NCBI GenBank assembly: GCA_938041635.1
Contig: CALIAD010000069.1
Span: 1 to 18,931 of the forward strand
DNA length: 18,931 nt
From: an uncultured Atopobium sp.
GTDB taxonomy: Bacteria > Actinomycetota > Coriobacteriia > Coriobacteriales > Atopobiaceae
Direction: 5' to 3'
Below, in pieces: positions 1 through 7,486 of the stretch. How positions within the stretch are numbered: the first letter of the stretch is position 1; the number at the start of each line of letters is the position of its first letter. Made by a program: the position numbers and the translations under genes. A model generated the notes under the pieces. It saw only the letters and a list, made by a program, of their open reading frames with translations, ran no database searches and was not told the DNA's origin.

Positions 1-3
1 AAA

Positions 4-71
4 ACCGGCAAATAGCTCAGACTTGGTGCGCTTTTCCGGCAAATCGTTCAGACATGGCGAGAAAATCAGGC
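4..71. repeat. Two diverged ~31-bp direct repeats (left part of a degenerate array)
   Basis: The word CCGGCAAAT recurs at 5 and 36. Aligned 31-bp units begin at 4 and 35 and share the pattern CCGGCAAAT, then TCAGAC, then TGG. A third boundary, TCAGGC, falls at 66-71, where the similarity fades. The same opening word, TC(A/C)GGCAAA, starts the units at 181 and 211, so the two repeat clusters look like parts of one decayed array. There is no conserved repeat with unique spacers, so I do not call it CRISPR. Confidence 0.55.
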
Positions 72-140
72 TCCATAAGAGTGCTCATGAAACTAACCTC
101 GGATTCAAAAGTCACATCACGAAGGGTCCGCCTGAAAAGT

Positions 141-175
141 GCAAAGAATCTGTGTTTTGGATACAGATTCTTTGC
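141..175. repeat. Perfect 13-bp inverted repeat (hairpin)
   Basis: GCAAAGAATCTGT (141-153) is the exact reverse complement of ACAGATTCTTTGC (163-175), with a 9-base loop. The right arm is also the start of the first 24-bp direct repeat, so the hairpin is the arm of an array unit facing an inverted copy. No T-run follows, so a simple terminator is unlikely. It could be a protein-binding site, a processed RNA stem, or one end of a decayed mobile element. Confidence 0.6.
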
Positions 176-247
176 AGAAATCAGGCAAATCCACAGATTC
201 TTTGGTGTTATCAGGCAAAAGTTACAGAATCTTTGCAGAAGTCAGGC
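163..247. repeat. Three ~24-bp direct repeats at 30-31 bp spacing
   Basis: Copies lie at 163-186, 193-216 and 224-247. Each begins ACAGA(T/A)TCTTTG and ends TCAGGC, with variable middle bases and 6-7 bp between copies. The spacing of 30 and 31 bp matches the 31-bp spacing of the repeats at 4-65. Such phased, diverged copies next to a hairpin suggest either a binding-site array or a decayed intergenic repeat family. Confidence 0.6.
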
Positions 248-445
248 GCGCTTGATGTAAGCCTTGCGATTCAGCTGCAATTCTCGAAGAGAAGAACTTC
301 TCGCCTTGCGCATCACACACGGTCAAGCGCACGGTCAGGCGCGCGCTCGAGCGTGCGACCAGACATGCTCCTGAACGCGCAACACATGCAACAAAACATC
401 CTCCTTACCTGCGATTTTTAAATAATATTCAAATAAAAATTTCTA

Positions 446-474
446 TTGACTTGTAATCAATGTGATATCACAAT
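446..474 (+). promoter_or_regulatory. Probable promoter of the SPFH-RHH-ABC operon
   Basis: A -35-like TTGACT (446-451) is separated by exactly 17 bp from a -10-like CACAAT (469-474) in an AT-rich stretch, about 39 bp ahead of the first start codon. The sequence match is fair rather than perfect. The position and the overlapping palindrome support it, but the transcription start is not determined. Confidence 0.5.
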
Positions 475-477
475 GAT
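456..477. promoter_or_regulatory. 22-bp near-perfect palindrome, candidate operator
   Basis: The core TGTGATATCACA (461-472) is a perfect 12-bp palindrome. It extends on both sides through ATCA (456-459) and TGAT (474-477), with one mismatched A/A pair, giving 22 bp of dyad symmetry. It covers the spacer and the -10 of the probable promoter, where a bound protein would block RNA polymerase. The second gene of the operon encodes a ribbon-helix-helix DNA-binding protein, the obvious candidate ligand. That link is inference. Confidence 0.55.
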
Positions 478-512
478 GCCAACATGAAGCTCATTGTCAC
501 AAAGGAGATCTT

Positions 513-1502
513 ATGAGCACCGAGAAAATCATTAAGTCCAAGAGTGGTTGGCTGTTCCTGCTGATTACCATTGTTCTTTTTGCAGTTGCAGCCCTGTTTT
601 TGGCTAATTTTGTACTCAGCGCTATCGCTGCAGACAGAAATCCTCTCCTGGACCCATCGTTCCCAAGCATCATTGGTGCGCTGGTATTCTTCTTTGCCGG
701 AATGTTTGTTTCAAGCGGCTTATTCAGCCTTCAGCCTGGTCAAGCAAAGGTTTGCGTGCTGTTTGGTAAGTATATTGGCACCGTTAAGGACGAGGGTCTT
801 CGCTGGGCAAATCCTTACTATGCCAAGACTCTTTCCACAAACTTGGGAGACCTTTCTTCTCTCGCTGCAGGCGTTACTCCCAGTGTAAGCGTACATACCT
901 CCATCATTTCCACCCGTGCTCGTACGCTGAACGGCGAAGTCCTCAAGGTCAACGACCGCATGGGTAACCCAATCGAGATCGCCGAGGTTGTTGTTTGGCG
1001 CGTCAGCGATACAGCAAAGGCTCTCTTTGACGTCGACGACTACGACAGCTACGTTACTATGCAGGCAGAGACCGCGCTCAGGCACGTCGCGAGCATCTAC
1101 AGCTACGACCACATGGAGGATGAATCCGAGTCCAACACCGCAATTACCTTGCGCTCCAACATCGAGGAGGTCTCCGAGGCGCTTCAGTCCGAGCTGAGCC
1201 GCAACCTTTCCGTCGCTGGTATCACCGTTGACGACGCTCGCCTCACGCACTTGTCCTACGCTCCCGAGATTGCGCAGGCAATGCTCCGCCGCCAGCAGGC
1301 AGAGGCAATCATCGCTGCACGTAAAAAGATCGTCGAGGGCGCCGTTTCCATGGTTGACATGGCCCTTACCCAGCTGTCCGAGAATGGCGTTGTTGAGTTC
1401 GACGAGGATCGCAAGGCCGTCATGGCTTCCAACCTCATGGTTGTTCTCTGCGGCGAGTCCGAGGCTCAGCCTGTGCTTAATACCGGTTCCTTGCAGCAGT
1501 AA
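513..1502 (+). CDS. SPFH/band-7 domain membrane protein
   Basis: The 329-residue protein starts with two hydrophobic segments (about residues 12-36 and 51-75) and then a cytosolic SPFH/band-7 (prohibitin/stomatin-like) domain (about 75-290). Family features seen are the LQPGQAKVCVLFGKY entry strand, the GLRWANPYY turn, and an Ala/Glu-rich helix near residues 250-280 (IAQAMLRRQQAEAIIAARK). SPFH proteins form oligomeric membrane scaffolds and often sit beside proteases or transporters. AAAGGAG (501-507) precedes the ATG by 5 bases, so the start is secure. It is the first gene of a four-gene operon; a ribbon-helix-helix gene follows after 17 bases. The scaffold role is known for the family; a role in organising the downstream ABC exporter is inferred from context only. 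Confidence 0.9.
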   Translation: MSTEKIIKSKSGWLFLLITIVLFAVAALFLANFVLSAIAADRNPLLDPSFPSIIGALVFFFAGMFVSSGLFSLQPGQAKVCVLFGKYIGTVKDEGLRWANPYYAKTLSTNLGDLSSLAAGVTPSVSVHTSIISTRARTLNGEVLKVNDRMGNPIEIAEVVVWRVSDTAKALFDVDDYDSYVTMQAETALRHVASIYSYDHMEDESESNTAITLRSNIEEVSEALQSELSRNLSVAGITVDDARLTHLSYAPEIAQAMLRRQQAEAIIAARKKIVEGAVSMVDMALTQLSENGVVEFDEDRKAVMASNLMVVLCGESEAQPVLNTGSLQQ

Positions 1503-1519
1503 AGCATGGCGAGAAACCC

Positions 1520-1720
1520 ATGGCACCTCGCAAACAATATCCACTTCGTGTAGCTCCAGAAGTCTGGGAGGCGGTTGAACGCTGGGCGCAAGATGACATG
1601 CGTTCAACTAATGCTCAGGTAGAATGGATTTTGCGCGACGCCCTGAGAAGGGCAAAGCGCTCTCCAAAAGCTAACAACACTCGTGTGAATAAGACAGACA
1701 AGATGGAAGAAGGAAACTAA
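1520..1720 (+). CDS. Arc-like ribbon-helix-helix DNA-binding protein
   Basis: This 66-residue basic protein has the layout of a ribbon-helix-helix (Arc/MetJ) fold: a short beta strand (KQYPLRVAP, residues 5-13), helix 1 (EVWEAVERWAQDD), a turn, and helix 2 (TNAQVEWILRDALRRAKR, to about residue 48), then a disordered lysine/asparagine tail. RHH proteins bind DNA as dimers and are usually repressors of their own operon. The ribosome binding site is weak, and the start lies 17 bases after the SPFH stop, so expression may be coupled to the gene before it. The next gene begins one base after its stop. A 22-bp palindrome in the operon promoter (456-477) is a plausible target. No toxin partner is seen nearby. 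Confidence 0.85.
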   Translation: MAPRKQYPLRVAPEVWEAVERWAQDDMRSTNAQVEWILRDALRRAKRSPKANNTRVNKTDKMEEGN

Positions 1721-1721
1721 C

Positions 1722-2909
1722 ATGGCCGACAACATCCCACAGCCACCTGTTCCTAACGCTCCCGTACCTCCTGCTGCACCCGCAGCTCCCGCCGCTACGC
1801 CTACTGTGCCTGCAGCTTCTGCTGCACCGGCCCCAGCCCCAGCTCCAGCGGCTCCTGGCGAGGTTGTTCCCGTGTTGAGCGTCCAGCACTTTACCAAGAA
1901 GTATGGCTCCAAGGTAGCTGTTTCTGACCTTTCGCTCGACGTTATGCCTGGCGACATCTACGGTTTTATCGGCCACAACGGCGCAGGTAAGACCACGCTT
2001 ATCAAGTCTATCGTTGGTGCTCAGCCATTTGAGGGCGGCGTCATTTTTGTGGATTCAAAGAATGTGCTGGTTGACCCTGTTGGCTCAAAGCAGGTCATCG
2101 CTTACGTCCCAGATAACCCAGACATTTACGAGTTCATGAGCGGCATTAAGTACCTCAATTACGTCAGTGACATCTTTGGCGTTCCTGCAGAGAACCGCGT
2201 CGAGCGCATTACTACGTTGGCCAACCGCTTGGGCATCACTGATTCCCTGGCAAACGCTATTGGCAGCTACTCTCACGGTATGAAGCAGAAGCTGGTTCTG
2301 ATTTCCGCTCTGCTCCACGAGCCAAAGCTCATCATTTTGGACGAGCCATTTGTTGGCCTGGATCCAGCAGCAAGCTTCGAGTTGAAGAAGATGCTGCACG
2401 AGCTTGCCGACCGCGGATCTGCAGTGTTCTTCTCGTCACATGTTCTTGAGGTTGTCGAGAAACTCTGCAATAAAATTGCAATTATTCGTCAGGGCAAGCT
2501 TCTTGCTGCAGGTAAAACGGACGAGATTCGCGGCAATGCCTCGCTCGAGGAAGTCTTCCTTGGTCTTGAAGCCGGCGCTCCTGGCGTTTCTGCCGAGATT
2601 GCTCAGGATATGGCTACTACAAAGGACGGCGCCACTGTTCAGCCAGTCATTCCTGGCGCACCTGTAGCGGCTGCACCCGCCGCGCCCGCAGCAGCACCAG
2701 CAGCACCCGTCGCACCTGCCGCACTAGCAGCACCAGCCGCACCTGCAGCCCCAGCCGCGCCTGCAGCACCAGCAGCACCTGCAGCGTCCGCCGCACCTGC
2801 AGCGCCCGCCGCACCTGCGGCTCCAGCAGCACCTGCAGCACCAACCGTGCCTGGCGCACCAGTGCCTCCAGGTGCTCCAGTTCCTCCCTCCTTCCCTAAG
2901 GAGAACTAG
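1722..2909 (+). CDS. ABC transporter ATP-binding protein with Ala/Pro-rich tails
   Basis: This is the nucleotide-binding subunit of an ABC exporter. The ATPase domain covers roughly residues 50-285: Walker A GHNGAGKT (84-91), signature YSHGMKQ (183-189), Walker B LIILDEP (203-209) and the H-loop histidine in SSH (238-240). The signature reads SHGMK instead of LSGGQ, as is common in ABC-2 type exporters. The odd part is the envelope. The first ~48 residues are almost only Ala and Pro, and residues 310-390 form a long Ala/Pro tail of AAP repeats. A usual subunit of this type is about 230-310 residues, so about 130 residues are added. AAGGAA precedes the start. The permease gene follows after 2 bases and its ribosome binding site lies in this gene's 3' end, so the two are translated together. 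Confidence 0.92.
   Translation: MADNIPQPPVPNAPVPPAAPAAPAATPTVPAASAAPAPAPAPAAPGEVVPVLSVQHFTKKYGSKVAVSDLSLDVMPGDIYGFIGHNGAGKTTLIKSIVGAQPFEGGVIFVDSKNVLVDPVGSKQVIAYVPDNPDIYEFMSGIKYLNYVSDIFGVPAENRVERITTLANRLGITDSLANAIGSYSHGMKQKLVLISALLHEPKLIILDEPFVGLDPAASFELKKMLHELADRGSAVFFSSHVLEVVEKLCNKIAIIRQGKLLAAGKTDEIRGNASLEEVFLGLEAGAPGVSAEIAQDMATTKDGATVQPVIPGAPVAAAPAAPAAAPAAPVAPAALAAPAAPAAPAAPAAPAAPAASAAPAAPAAPAAPAAPAAPTVPGAPVPPGAPVPPSFPKEN
2665..2850 (+). repeat. Low-complexity tandem codon repeat encoding the Ala/Pro tail
   Basis: Within the 3' end of the ABC ATPase gene, GCACCTGCAGC-type words recur many times, with 9-, 12- and 18-bp periods, and encode repeating AAP units. Synonymous variation between copies (gca, gcc, gcg; cct, cca, ccc) shows the tract is not a very recent expansion. 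Length variation between strains by slippage is likely. Confidence 0.8.
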
Positions 2910-2911
2910 TC

Positions 2912-4756
2912 ATGGCAAACAATGTTCCACAGGCTCCTCAGCGCCCCGATGTGCCTGAGCAGAACCTGCAACTATCAGGAGATGTCTTTATTCCAGCTCA
3001 AGTAAGTGCTGGTCAAGTTCCTATTCTCAATCGCTCTGAGCTTAAGTTGCCTTCCGATCTCAAAGTGTTCTGGATGCTGCTTAAGGTTCAGATCACCATG
3101 ATTTGGACTACGCAGGTTATAGGTGCTCGAAAGAATTTTGAGAAAAAGGTTGGCGCAAATGCCCTGCCTATTGTCGGTGGTATTTTTGTAGTTGTTGGCA
3201 CGCTCTTCATGATGGTTTACATTTACGGCATTGCGACAACTCTAGCCATTGCTGGCTTCACAAGGCTGCTTCCTCTGGCAGGAATTCTTGTTGGCGCTCT
3301 ACCTGGTATTATTTTGACGTTTGTAAAGGCCAATGGCGTGCTTTTTGCGTACAAGGATTACGACTTTATCATGTCGCTTCCAATCAAAAAGAGCACCATT
3401 ATTTATTCTCGCGTAGCAGCTCTGTATGCTGCAGAAGGTATCTGGTCTATTGTCATTATGCTGCCAGTCTTTTTGGCTTACTTCACCTTTGAGGCGGTTA
3501 CACTTCCACGCTTGATTGGCGCCTTGTTCGCGCTTCTTCTTGGGCCTAACCTTGCGGTTTCTGCTGCAATTCTCTTGGCTTTTGTGGTTGCTGCCCTTGC
3601 TGCAAAGCTGCACTTCAAGTCACTCGGCGTGGTTATCGGCGGAGCGTTCGGTCTTCTGTTTATGGTCGCGTACCTGTTCTTTATCTTTACGGTATCTTTC
3701 AACGCAGACAAGTTTGTCCCAGGTGTGGTGGATAACTTCCGGAACACCGTCTTTAGCGTTGCAAGTTCAGTTGGCGTAGTTTATCTTCCATCACTGTGGA
3801 TTGCGGATTTCTTCAACTCCGGCTCTCTTGTCAGTTTCTTGCTGTTTGTCCTGGTTTCTGTTGGAGCTCCTGCAGCAATTGTGGCAATCATTTCTCGCTT
3901 CAATGACCGCATTAATGCGCTGGTAAGCGAGGATAAGGTCCAGAAGAAGTTCACCACCAAACAGATTTCCACCAAGTCCGCGACGCCTTTTGTTGCTCTG
4001 ATCAGAAAAGAGATTCAGACCATCACAGGTTACCCAGCAGTCTTTATAAACATGCTTTTTGGCTGCTTGCTGATGGTTATTCTCGCCTTTATTTCCATGT
4101 TCTTTAGCACGTCGTCTATCGTGGCCTACTTTGTTCCTGCGTCCGAGGTTCCGCGCTATCTACCTTTGGCAAGAACCATCTTTGGCATGATAACCACCTG
4201 GTTTGGCACCTCGATGTTCTGCGCTGCCAACTCCGCTGCTATTTCGTACTCGCTGGAAGGCCGCTCAAACTGGCTGATGGCAACTATGCCCGTATCTTCA
4301 AAGCAGATTTTTGGCGCAAAGATTGCCGTTAACATGCTTTACGTGCTCATTTTCAGCGTTGTGACCCAGATTTTCTTCCTGATTCCTGGTCACATCACCA
4401 TTGAAACAGCCCTGAGAAACGTTATTCTGCCGCTCTGCATTGTGTTCCTGGCGTCTAACGTTGGCCTGGCCATTGATATTCGTCGACCAAACTTTGACTG
4501 GACTTCTGTCATCGATATTACCAAGAGGAGTCTTTCGGTCACGGTGTCTTCTCTTGCGGGCACGCTGGGCCCCATGTTTGTTATCGGCGGAACGTTCATG
4601 ATGATGATTGTTCCGGTTATCGAATCATTTAGCTCGTCAACGGGCGTGATTAACGAGACGCTGCCAAACATTATCTTTGTTACGCTGTCGCTGGTGAACG
4701 CAATTATCGGCTATCTGATCTTTAACAACACCGTTCACCGAGGAGTTAGAATCTAA
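2912..4756 (+). CDS. ABC-2 type exporter permease
   Basis: This 614-residue polytopic membrane protein is the likely partner of the ATPase encoded immediately upstream. After a short polar N-terminus (about residues 1-55) come many hydrophobic segments in two halves, separated by a charged region near residues 325-365 (SRFNDRINALVSEDKVQKK). The motif YKDYDFIMSLPIKKSTIIYSR near residue 150 resembles the cytosolic coupling segment of ABC-2 exporters in Gram-positive bacteria. The substrate cannot be told from sequence; peptides, lipids or antibiotics are all possible in this group. Its ribosome binding site (AAGGAG) lies in the end of the preceding gene, 2 bases separate stop and start, and a hairpin terminator follows at 4846. 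It is the last gene of the SPFH operon. Confidence 0.88.
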   Translation: MANNVPQAPQRPDVPEQNLQLSGDVFIPAQVSAGQVPILNRSELKLPSDLKVFWMLLKVQITMIWTTQVIGARKNFEKKVGANALPIVGGIFVVVGTLFMMVYIYGIATTLAIAGFTRLLPLAGILVGALPGIILTFVKANGVLFAYKDYDFIMSLPIKKSTIIYSRVAALYAAEGIWSIVIMLPVFLAYFTFEAVTLPRLIGALFALLLGPNLAVSAAILLAFVVAALAAKLHFKSLGVVIGGAFGLLFMVAYLFFIFTVSFNADKFVPGVVDNFRNTVFSVASSVGVVYLPSLWIADFFNSGSLVSFLLFVLVSVGAPAAIVAIISRFNDRINALVSEDKVQKKFTTKQISTKSATPFVALIRKEIQTITGYPAVFINMLFGCLLMVILAFISMFFSTSSIVAYFVPASEVPRYLPLARTIFGMITTWFGTSMFCAANSAAISYSLEGRSNWLMATMPVSSKQIFGAKIAVNMLYVLIFSVVTQIFFLIPGHITIETALRNVILPLCIVFLASNVGLAIDIRRPNFDWTSVIDITKRSLSVTVSSLAGTLGPMFVIGGTFMMMIVPVIESFSSSTGVINETLPNIIFVTLSLVNAIIGYLIFNNTVHRGVRI

Positions 4757-4845
4757 CTTTTGTGATGCACGCGGGTGACGTTCTGCGATTTCATACTATC
4801 TACCTGCGGTAACAGTATAAAATCTTCTGTCGAGAAGAAACTTTG

Positions 4846-4887
4846 AGGCACCCACCACATGTCGTTTATCGAATGGTGGGTGTCTCT
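4846..4887 (+). terminator. Intrinsic terminator after the ABC operon
   Basis: A 12-bp stem (AGGCACCCACCA at 4846-4857 with TGGTGGGTGTCT at 4874-4885, one G-U pair) and a 16-base loop are followed by a pyrimidine-rich CTTTC rather than a clean T-run. It separates the SPFH operon from the EF-G2-like gene. The 5030 end of this intergenic space shows no clear promoter. Confidence 0.65.
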
Positions 4888-5030
4888 TTCTGTGCTTTGC
4901 GGTACGGTAGGGTGGCTAGAGGTTTTCTTGTTCGGTAAGTAGCAGGAAGGGCCGAAGCATATCGCGCTAGACTCGGGCGCGTACTATCGGCTGACCTTCT
5001 CGGCTGCTTGCCGCAGTCAGAGGAGGCATC

Positions 5031-7106
5031 ATGGCCGAAAAAAGTGTTTCTAAGGTAAAGAATGTGGTCCTGGTGGGCCAAGGCGGCGTGGGCAAAACCA
5101 TGCTTGCCGAGGCAATGCTGCATCTGACGGGTGCAACCACTCGTTTAGGCGGTCACGCAGGCACAAAGCCCACGCTTGATTACGATTCACAAGAGTCAGA
5201 GCGCGGATTCTCTATCTCTACTACTATCGCACCAATTACCTGGGAAAATACACGCATTAACGTGCTTGACGCACCGTGCTATCCTGACTTTGTAGGTGAC
5301 GCCTATTCGGCAATGAGCGCTGTTGAGACTGCGCTGTTTGTCGTTGATGCAGCTAGTGGACCTGGCACTATCACCACCAGGCTTTGGTTTGCCGCCGAGG
5401 ACCTGTCTCTCTGCCGTGCACTGTTTATCAACCGCCTGGACCGCCCTGATGCAGACTACGAGACCGCAATGGCTATGCTCCAGGATCGTTTTGGCTCCTC
5501 ACTTGGGGCAGTGACCATTCCCATGGGTTCTGGCGAGGCATTCTCCGGCATCATTGACGTTGTCCATCAGAAGGCGCGCAAGCTGGTAGACGGCAAGCCT
5601 GAGGTCACCGATATTCCTGCCGAGTTCCAAGCAGAGGCAGAGGCTGCTCGCGCTGCCCTGACCGAGCTGGTCGTTGAGGCAGACGATGAGCTGATGATGC
5701 GCTACCTTGAGGGCGGGGAAATTACGCAGGAAGAGCTTGAGGGTCTGCTGGGCAAGGCCCTTATGGAGCGCATTTTTGTTCCTGTCTTCTCCGGTTCATG
5801 CGTCCGCGAAGAGGGCGTTATCTCCCTGCTTGATGCAGTTGATGGCTGGTTCCCAACTATGTCTGATTTTGGTCGCATTCCGCTGGTCAACGGCGAGCAG
5901 CTTGATATTTCACCTGATGACGAGCGCCCTGTTGCGTTTGCTTTCAAGTCGCTGCAGGATCCACAGAACGGTAAGCTTACCTTTGTAAAGGTGCTTGCAG
6001 GTACTGTTTCTGCAGGTTCCGAGCTTATCAACGCTCGCACACGCAAGCCCGAGCGCCTTTCTCACCTGTATCGTATGTGCGGCAAAGAAACGTCTGACGT
6101 CAACACCGCTGCAGCCGGCGACATCGTAGTAGTTCCAAAGCTCGAGGCCATGACGGGCGACACGCTCTCCGTTACTGGTAAGGTTGAGGCTGCCGCGTTT
6201 AGGTTCCCCAACTCCCTGTATCGCACAGCTATTGAGCCTGACGAGCGCGGTACCGAGGGCAAGCTCTTCGCGTTCCTGGAGAAGGCCGCCGACGCCGATC
6301 CAACCCTTAAGGTTGAGCGTGACGAGGACACCGGCCAGACCATTGTTTCTGCAATCGGCGAGGCACAAGTAGCCGTTCTTCTCGAGCGTCTTGAGCAGCG
6401 AGCCGGCGTTTCCGCACATAAGGTTGCGCTCCGCATCCCATATCGCGAGACGATCCGTCGAGTTGCAAGCGCTCAGGGTAGGCACAAGAAGCAGACCGGC
6501 GGTTCCGGTCAGTACGGCGACTGCTGGCTGCGCATTGAGCCAAACCCAGATGCAGGCTACGAGTTTGTGGACGAGATTGTGGGCGGCCACATTCCTCGCG
6601 GCTTCATCCCCGCTATTGATAAGGGCGTCCAGGAGACCATGCGCGAAGGCGTTTTGGCTGGTTATCCTATGATTGACGTTAAAGTTGCTGTTTACGAGGG
6701 TTCTTACCACCCAGTTGACTCCAACGAGATGGCATTCAAGACCGCTGCTCGCATTGGCTTCCAGAAGGCTGTTGACCAGGCAGAACCAGTTCTCTTGGAG
6801 CCTATGGCTCACCTGGAGATTACCGTTCCAGACAGTTACGCAGGTTCCGTCATGGGCGACGTATCCGCTTCCCGCGGTCGTGTTGAGGGAATGTCTTCCG
6901 GCACCGGCGTTTCGGCTGGTGAAACCACCATTAAGGCGACGATTCCATACGCTGAGGTTACCGATTACGCTACAAGACTGAGGTCCCTCTCGCGCGGAAC
7001 GGGCGAATATACCGTTGAGCTGGCAGGATACGAGCAGGTTCCGCACGACATCCAGGCTCGTCTTGCTGCCGAGTACGCCGAGCGTCGCGCCGCTGGCGAG
7101 CGTTAA
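5031..7106 (+). CDS. Elongation factor G-like GTPase (EF-G2 type)
   Basis: At 691 residues this has the length and five-domain order of EF-G. The P-loop is GQGGVGKT (16-23). A switch-region SERGFSI (57-63) replaces the canonical ERGITI, G3 reads DAPCYPDF (80-87) instead of DTPGHVDF, and G4 reads NRLD (134-137) instead of NKMD. Domain IV is recognisable (GGSGQYGDCW, then GGHIPRGFIPAIDKGV and YHPVDSNEMAFKTA). These changes fit the EF-G-like paralogue group of Actinobacteria annotated EF-G2, rather than the main translocase FusA. Its exact role is unclear. The gene stands alone, with no rpsL, rpsG or tuf neighbours, as expected for the paralogue. AGAGGAGG lies just before the ATG. A strong terminator follows at 7204. 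Confidence 0.9.
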   Translation: MAEKSVSKVKNVVLVGQGGVGKTMLAEAMLHLTGATTRLGGHAGTKPTLDYDSQESERGFSISTTIAPITWENTRINVLDAPCYPDFVGDAYSAMSAVETALFVVDAASGPGTITTRLWFAAEDLSLCRALFINRLDRPDADYETAMAMLQDRFGSSLGAVTIPMGSGEAFSGIIDVVHQKARKLVDGKPEVTDIPAEFQAEAEAARAALTELVVEADDELMMRYLEGGEITQEELEGLLGKALMERIFVPVFSGSCVREEGVISLLDAVDGWFPTMSDFGRIPLVNGEQLDISPDDERPVAFAFKSLQDPQNGKLTFVKVLAGTVSAGSELINARTRKPERLSHLYRMCGKETSDVNTAAAGDIVVVPKLEAMTGDTLSVTGKVEAAAFRFPNSLYRTAIEPDERGTEGKLFAFLEKAADADPTLKVERDEDTGQTIVSAIGEAQVAVLLERLEQRAGVSAHKVALRIPYRETIRRVASAQGRHKKQTGGSGQYGDCWLRIEPNPDAGYEFVDEIVGGHIPRGFIPAIDKGVQETMREGVLAGYPMIDVKVAVYEGSYHPVDSNEMAFKTAARIGFQKAVDQAEPVLLEPMAHLEITVPDSYAGSVMGDVSASRGRVEGMSSGTGVSAGETTIKATIPYAEVTDYATRLRSLSRGTGEYTVELAGYEQVPHDIQARLAAEYAERRAAGER

Positions 7107-7203
7107 GCCGCAGGTTAGATACGGCTTCGAGCGCGGCAGGAAGCCGTTGCAAGCATGGTACCCCTGCGAGCGTAAAGTCGCAGGTAGATAACGAGTTTCA
7201 AGC
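7096..7203. repeat. Imperfect direct duplication of the 3' end of the EF-G2 gene
   Basis: The sequence starting GCGAGCGTTAAGCCGCAGG (from 7096, spanning the stop codon) is repeated 70 bp later, from 7166, as GCGAGCGTAAAGTCGCAGG, with similarity continuing for about 37 bp to a shared TTC(G/A)AGC end. The second copy lies outside the gene, just before the terminator. It looks like a small, old tandem duplication. Confidence 0.55.
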
Positions 7204-7240
7204 AAGAACCCTCGCATCTTTCAGGTGCGAGGGTTCTTTT
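7204..7240 (+). terminator. Strong intrinsic terminator after the EF-G2 gene
   Basis: A perfect 13-bp stem, AAGAACCCTCGCA (7204-7216) with its complement TGCGAGGGTTCTT (7226-7238), has a 9-base loop and runs into TTTT. Confidence 0.9.
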
Positions 7241-7486
7241 GTGTTCCGCAATGTGTTTAGCGTCGGATTTTTAGGTTTGGCGCACAAAATGGTGCAGCTT
7301 AGCCGCGCCTCGCTGAAGAACTGTCATGTTTCTAGTCAAGATGATCGGACGACTGGGGCTCAATGTCTGACAATTAGAAAGCCTCTCTACTTGATATACA
7401 TTTCTATGCATAAACTTCAATTAATATGCTGAATAATGAATAGACATATATAAGAAATTTAACTATAGGTAAATTCCGCACCTAAG

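Larger units (their letters stand above)
1..512. other. Intergenic region upstream of the SPFH operon
   Basis: I see no convincing gene here. One open frame on the plus strand spans about 23-421, but it has no ribosome binding site, runs through repeated DNA and has an amino-acid composition unlike a folded protein. The stretch holds diverged ~31-bp direct repeats (4-71 and 163-247), a perfect 13-bp hairpin (141-175), a GC-rich segment rich in GCGC and CGAG words (about 301-385), and an AT-rich promoter zone (420-480) that leads into the operon starting at 513. Confidence 0.7.

Noticed and set aside
163..247. CRISPR array
   Set aside because: The repeated part is 24 bp with only 6-7 bp between copies, the copies are diverged, and no cas gene is present.
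461..472. CRP-type site
   Set aside because: The half-sites TGTGA and TCACA are separated by 2 bases, not the 6 of the CRP consensus.
720..1607. Long minus-strand open frame opposite the SPFH gene
   Set aside because: It is antisense to a well-supported gene, with no ribosome binding site or recognisable domain.
5910..7217. 435-codon minus-strand open frame opposite the EF-G2 gene
   Set aside because: It is a by-product of codon bias in the EF-G gene; its start lies inside the terminator hairpin and no domain is recognisable.
7241..7432. 63-codon plus-strand frame after the EF-G2 terminator
   Set aside because: It starts 1 base after a strong terminator, has no ribosome binding site, and no family is recognisable.
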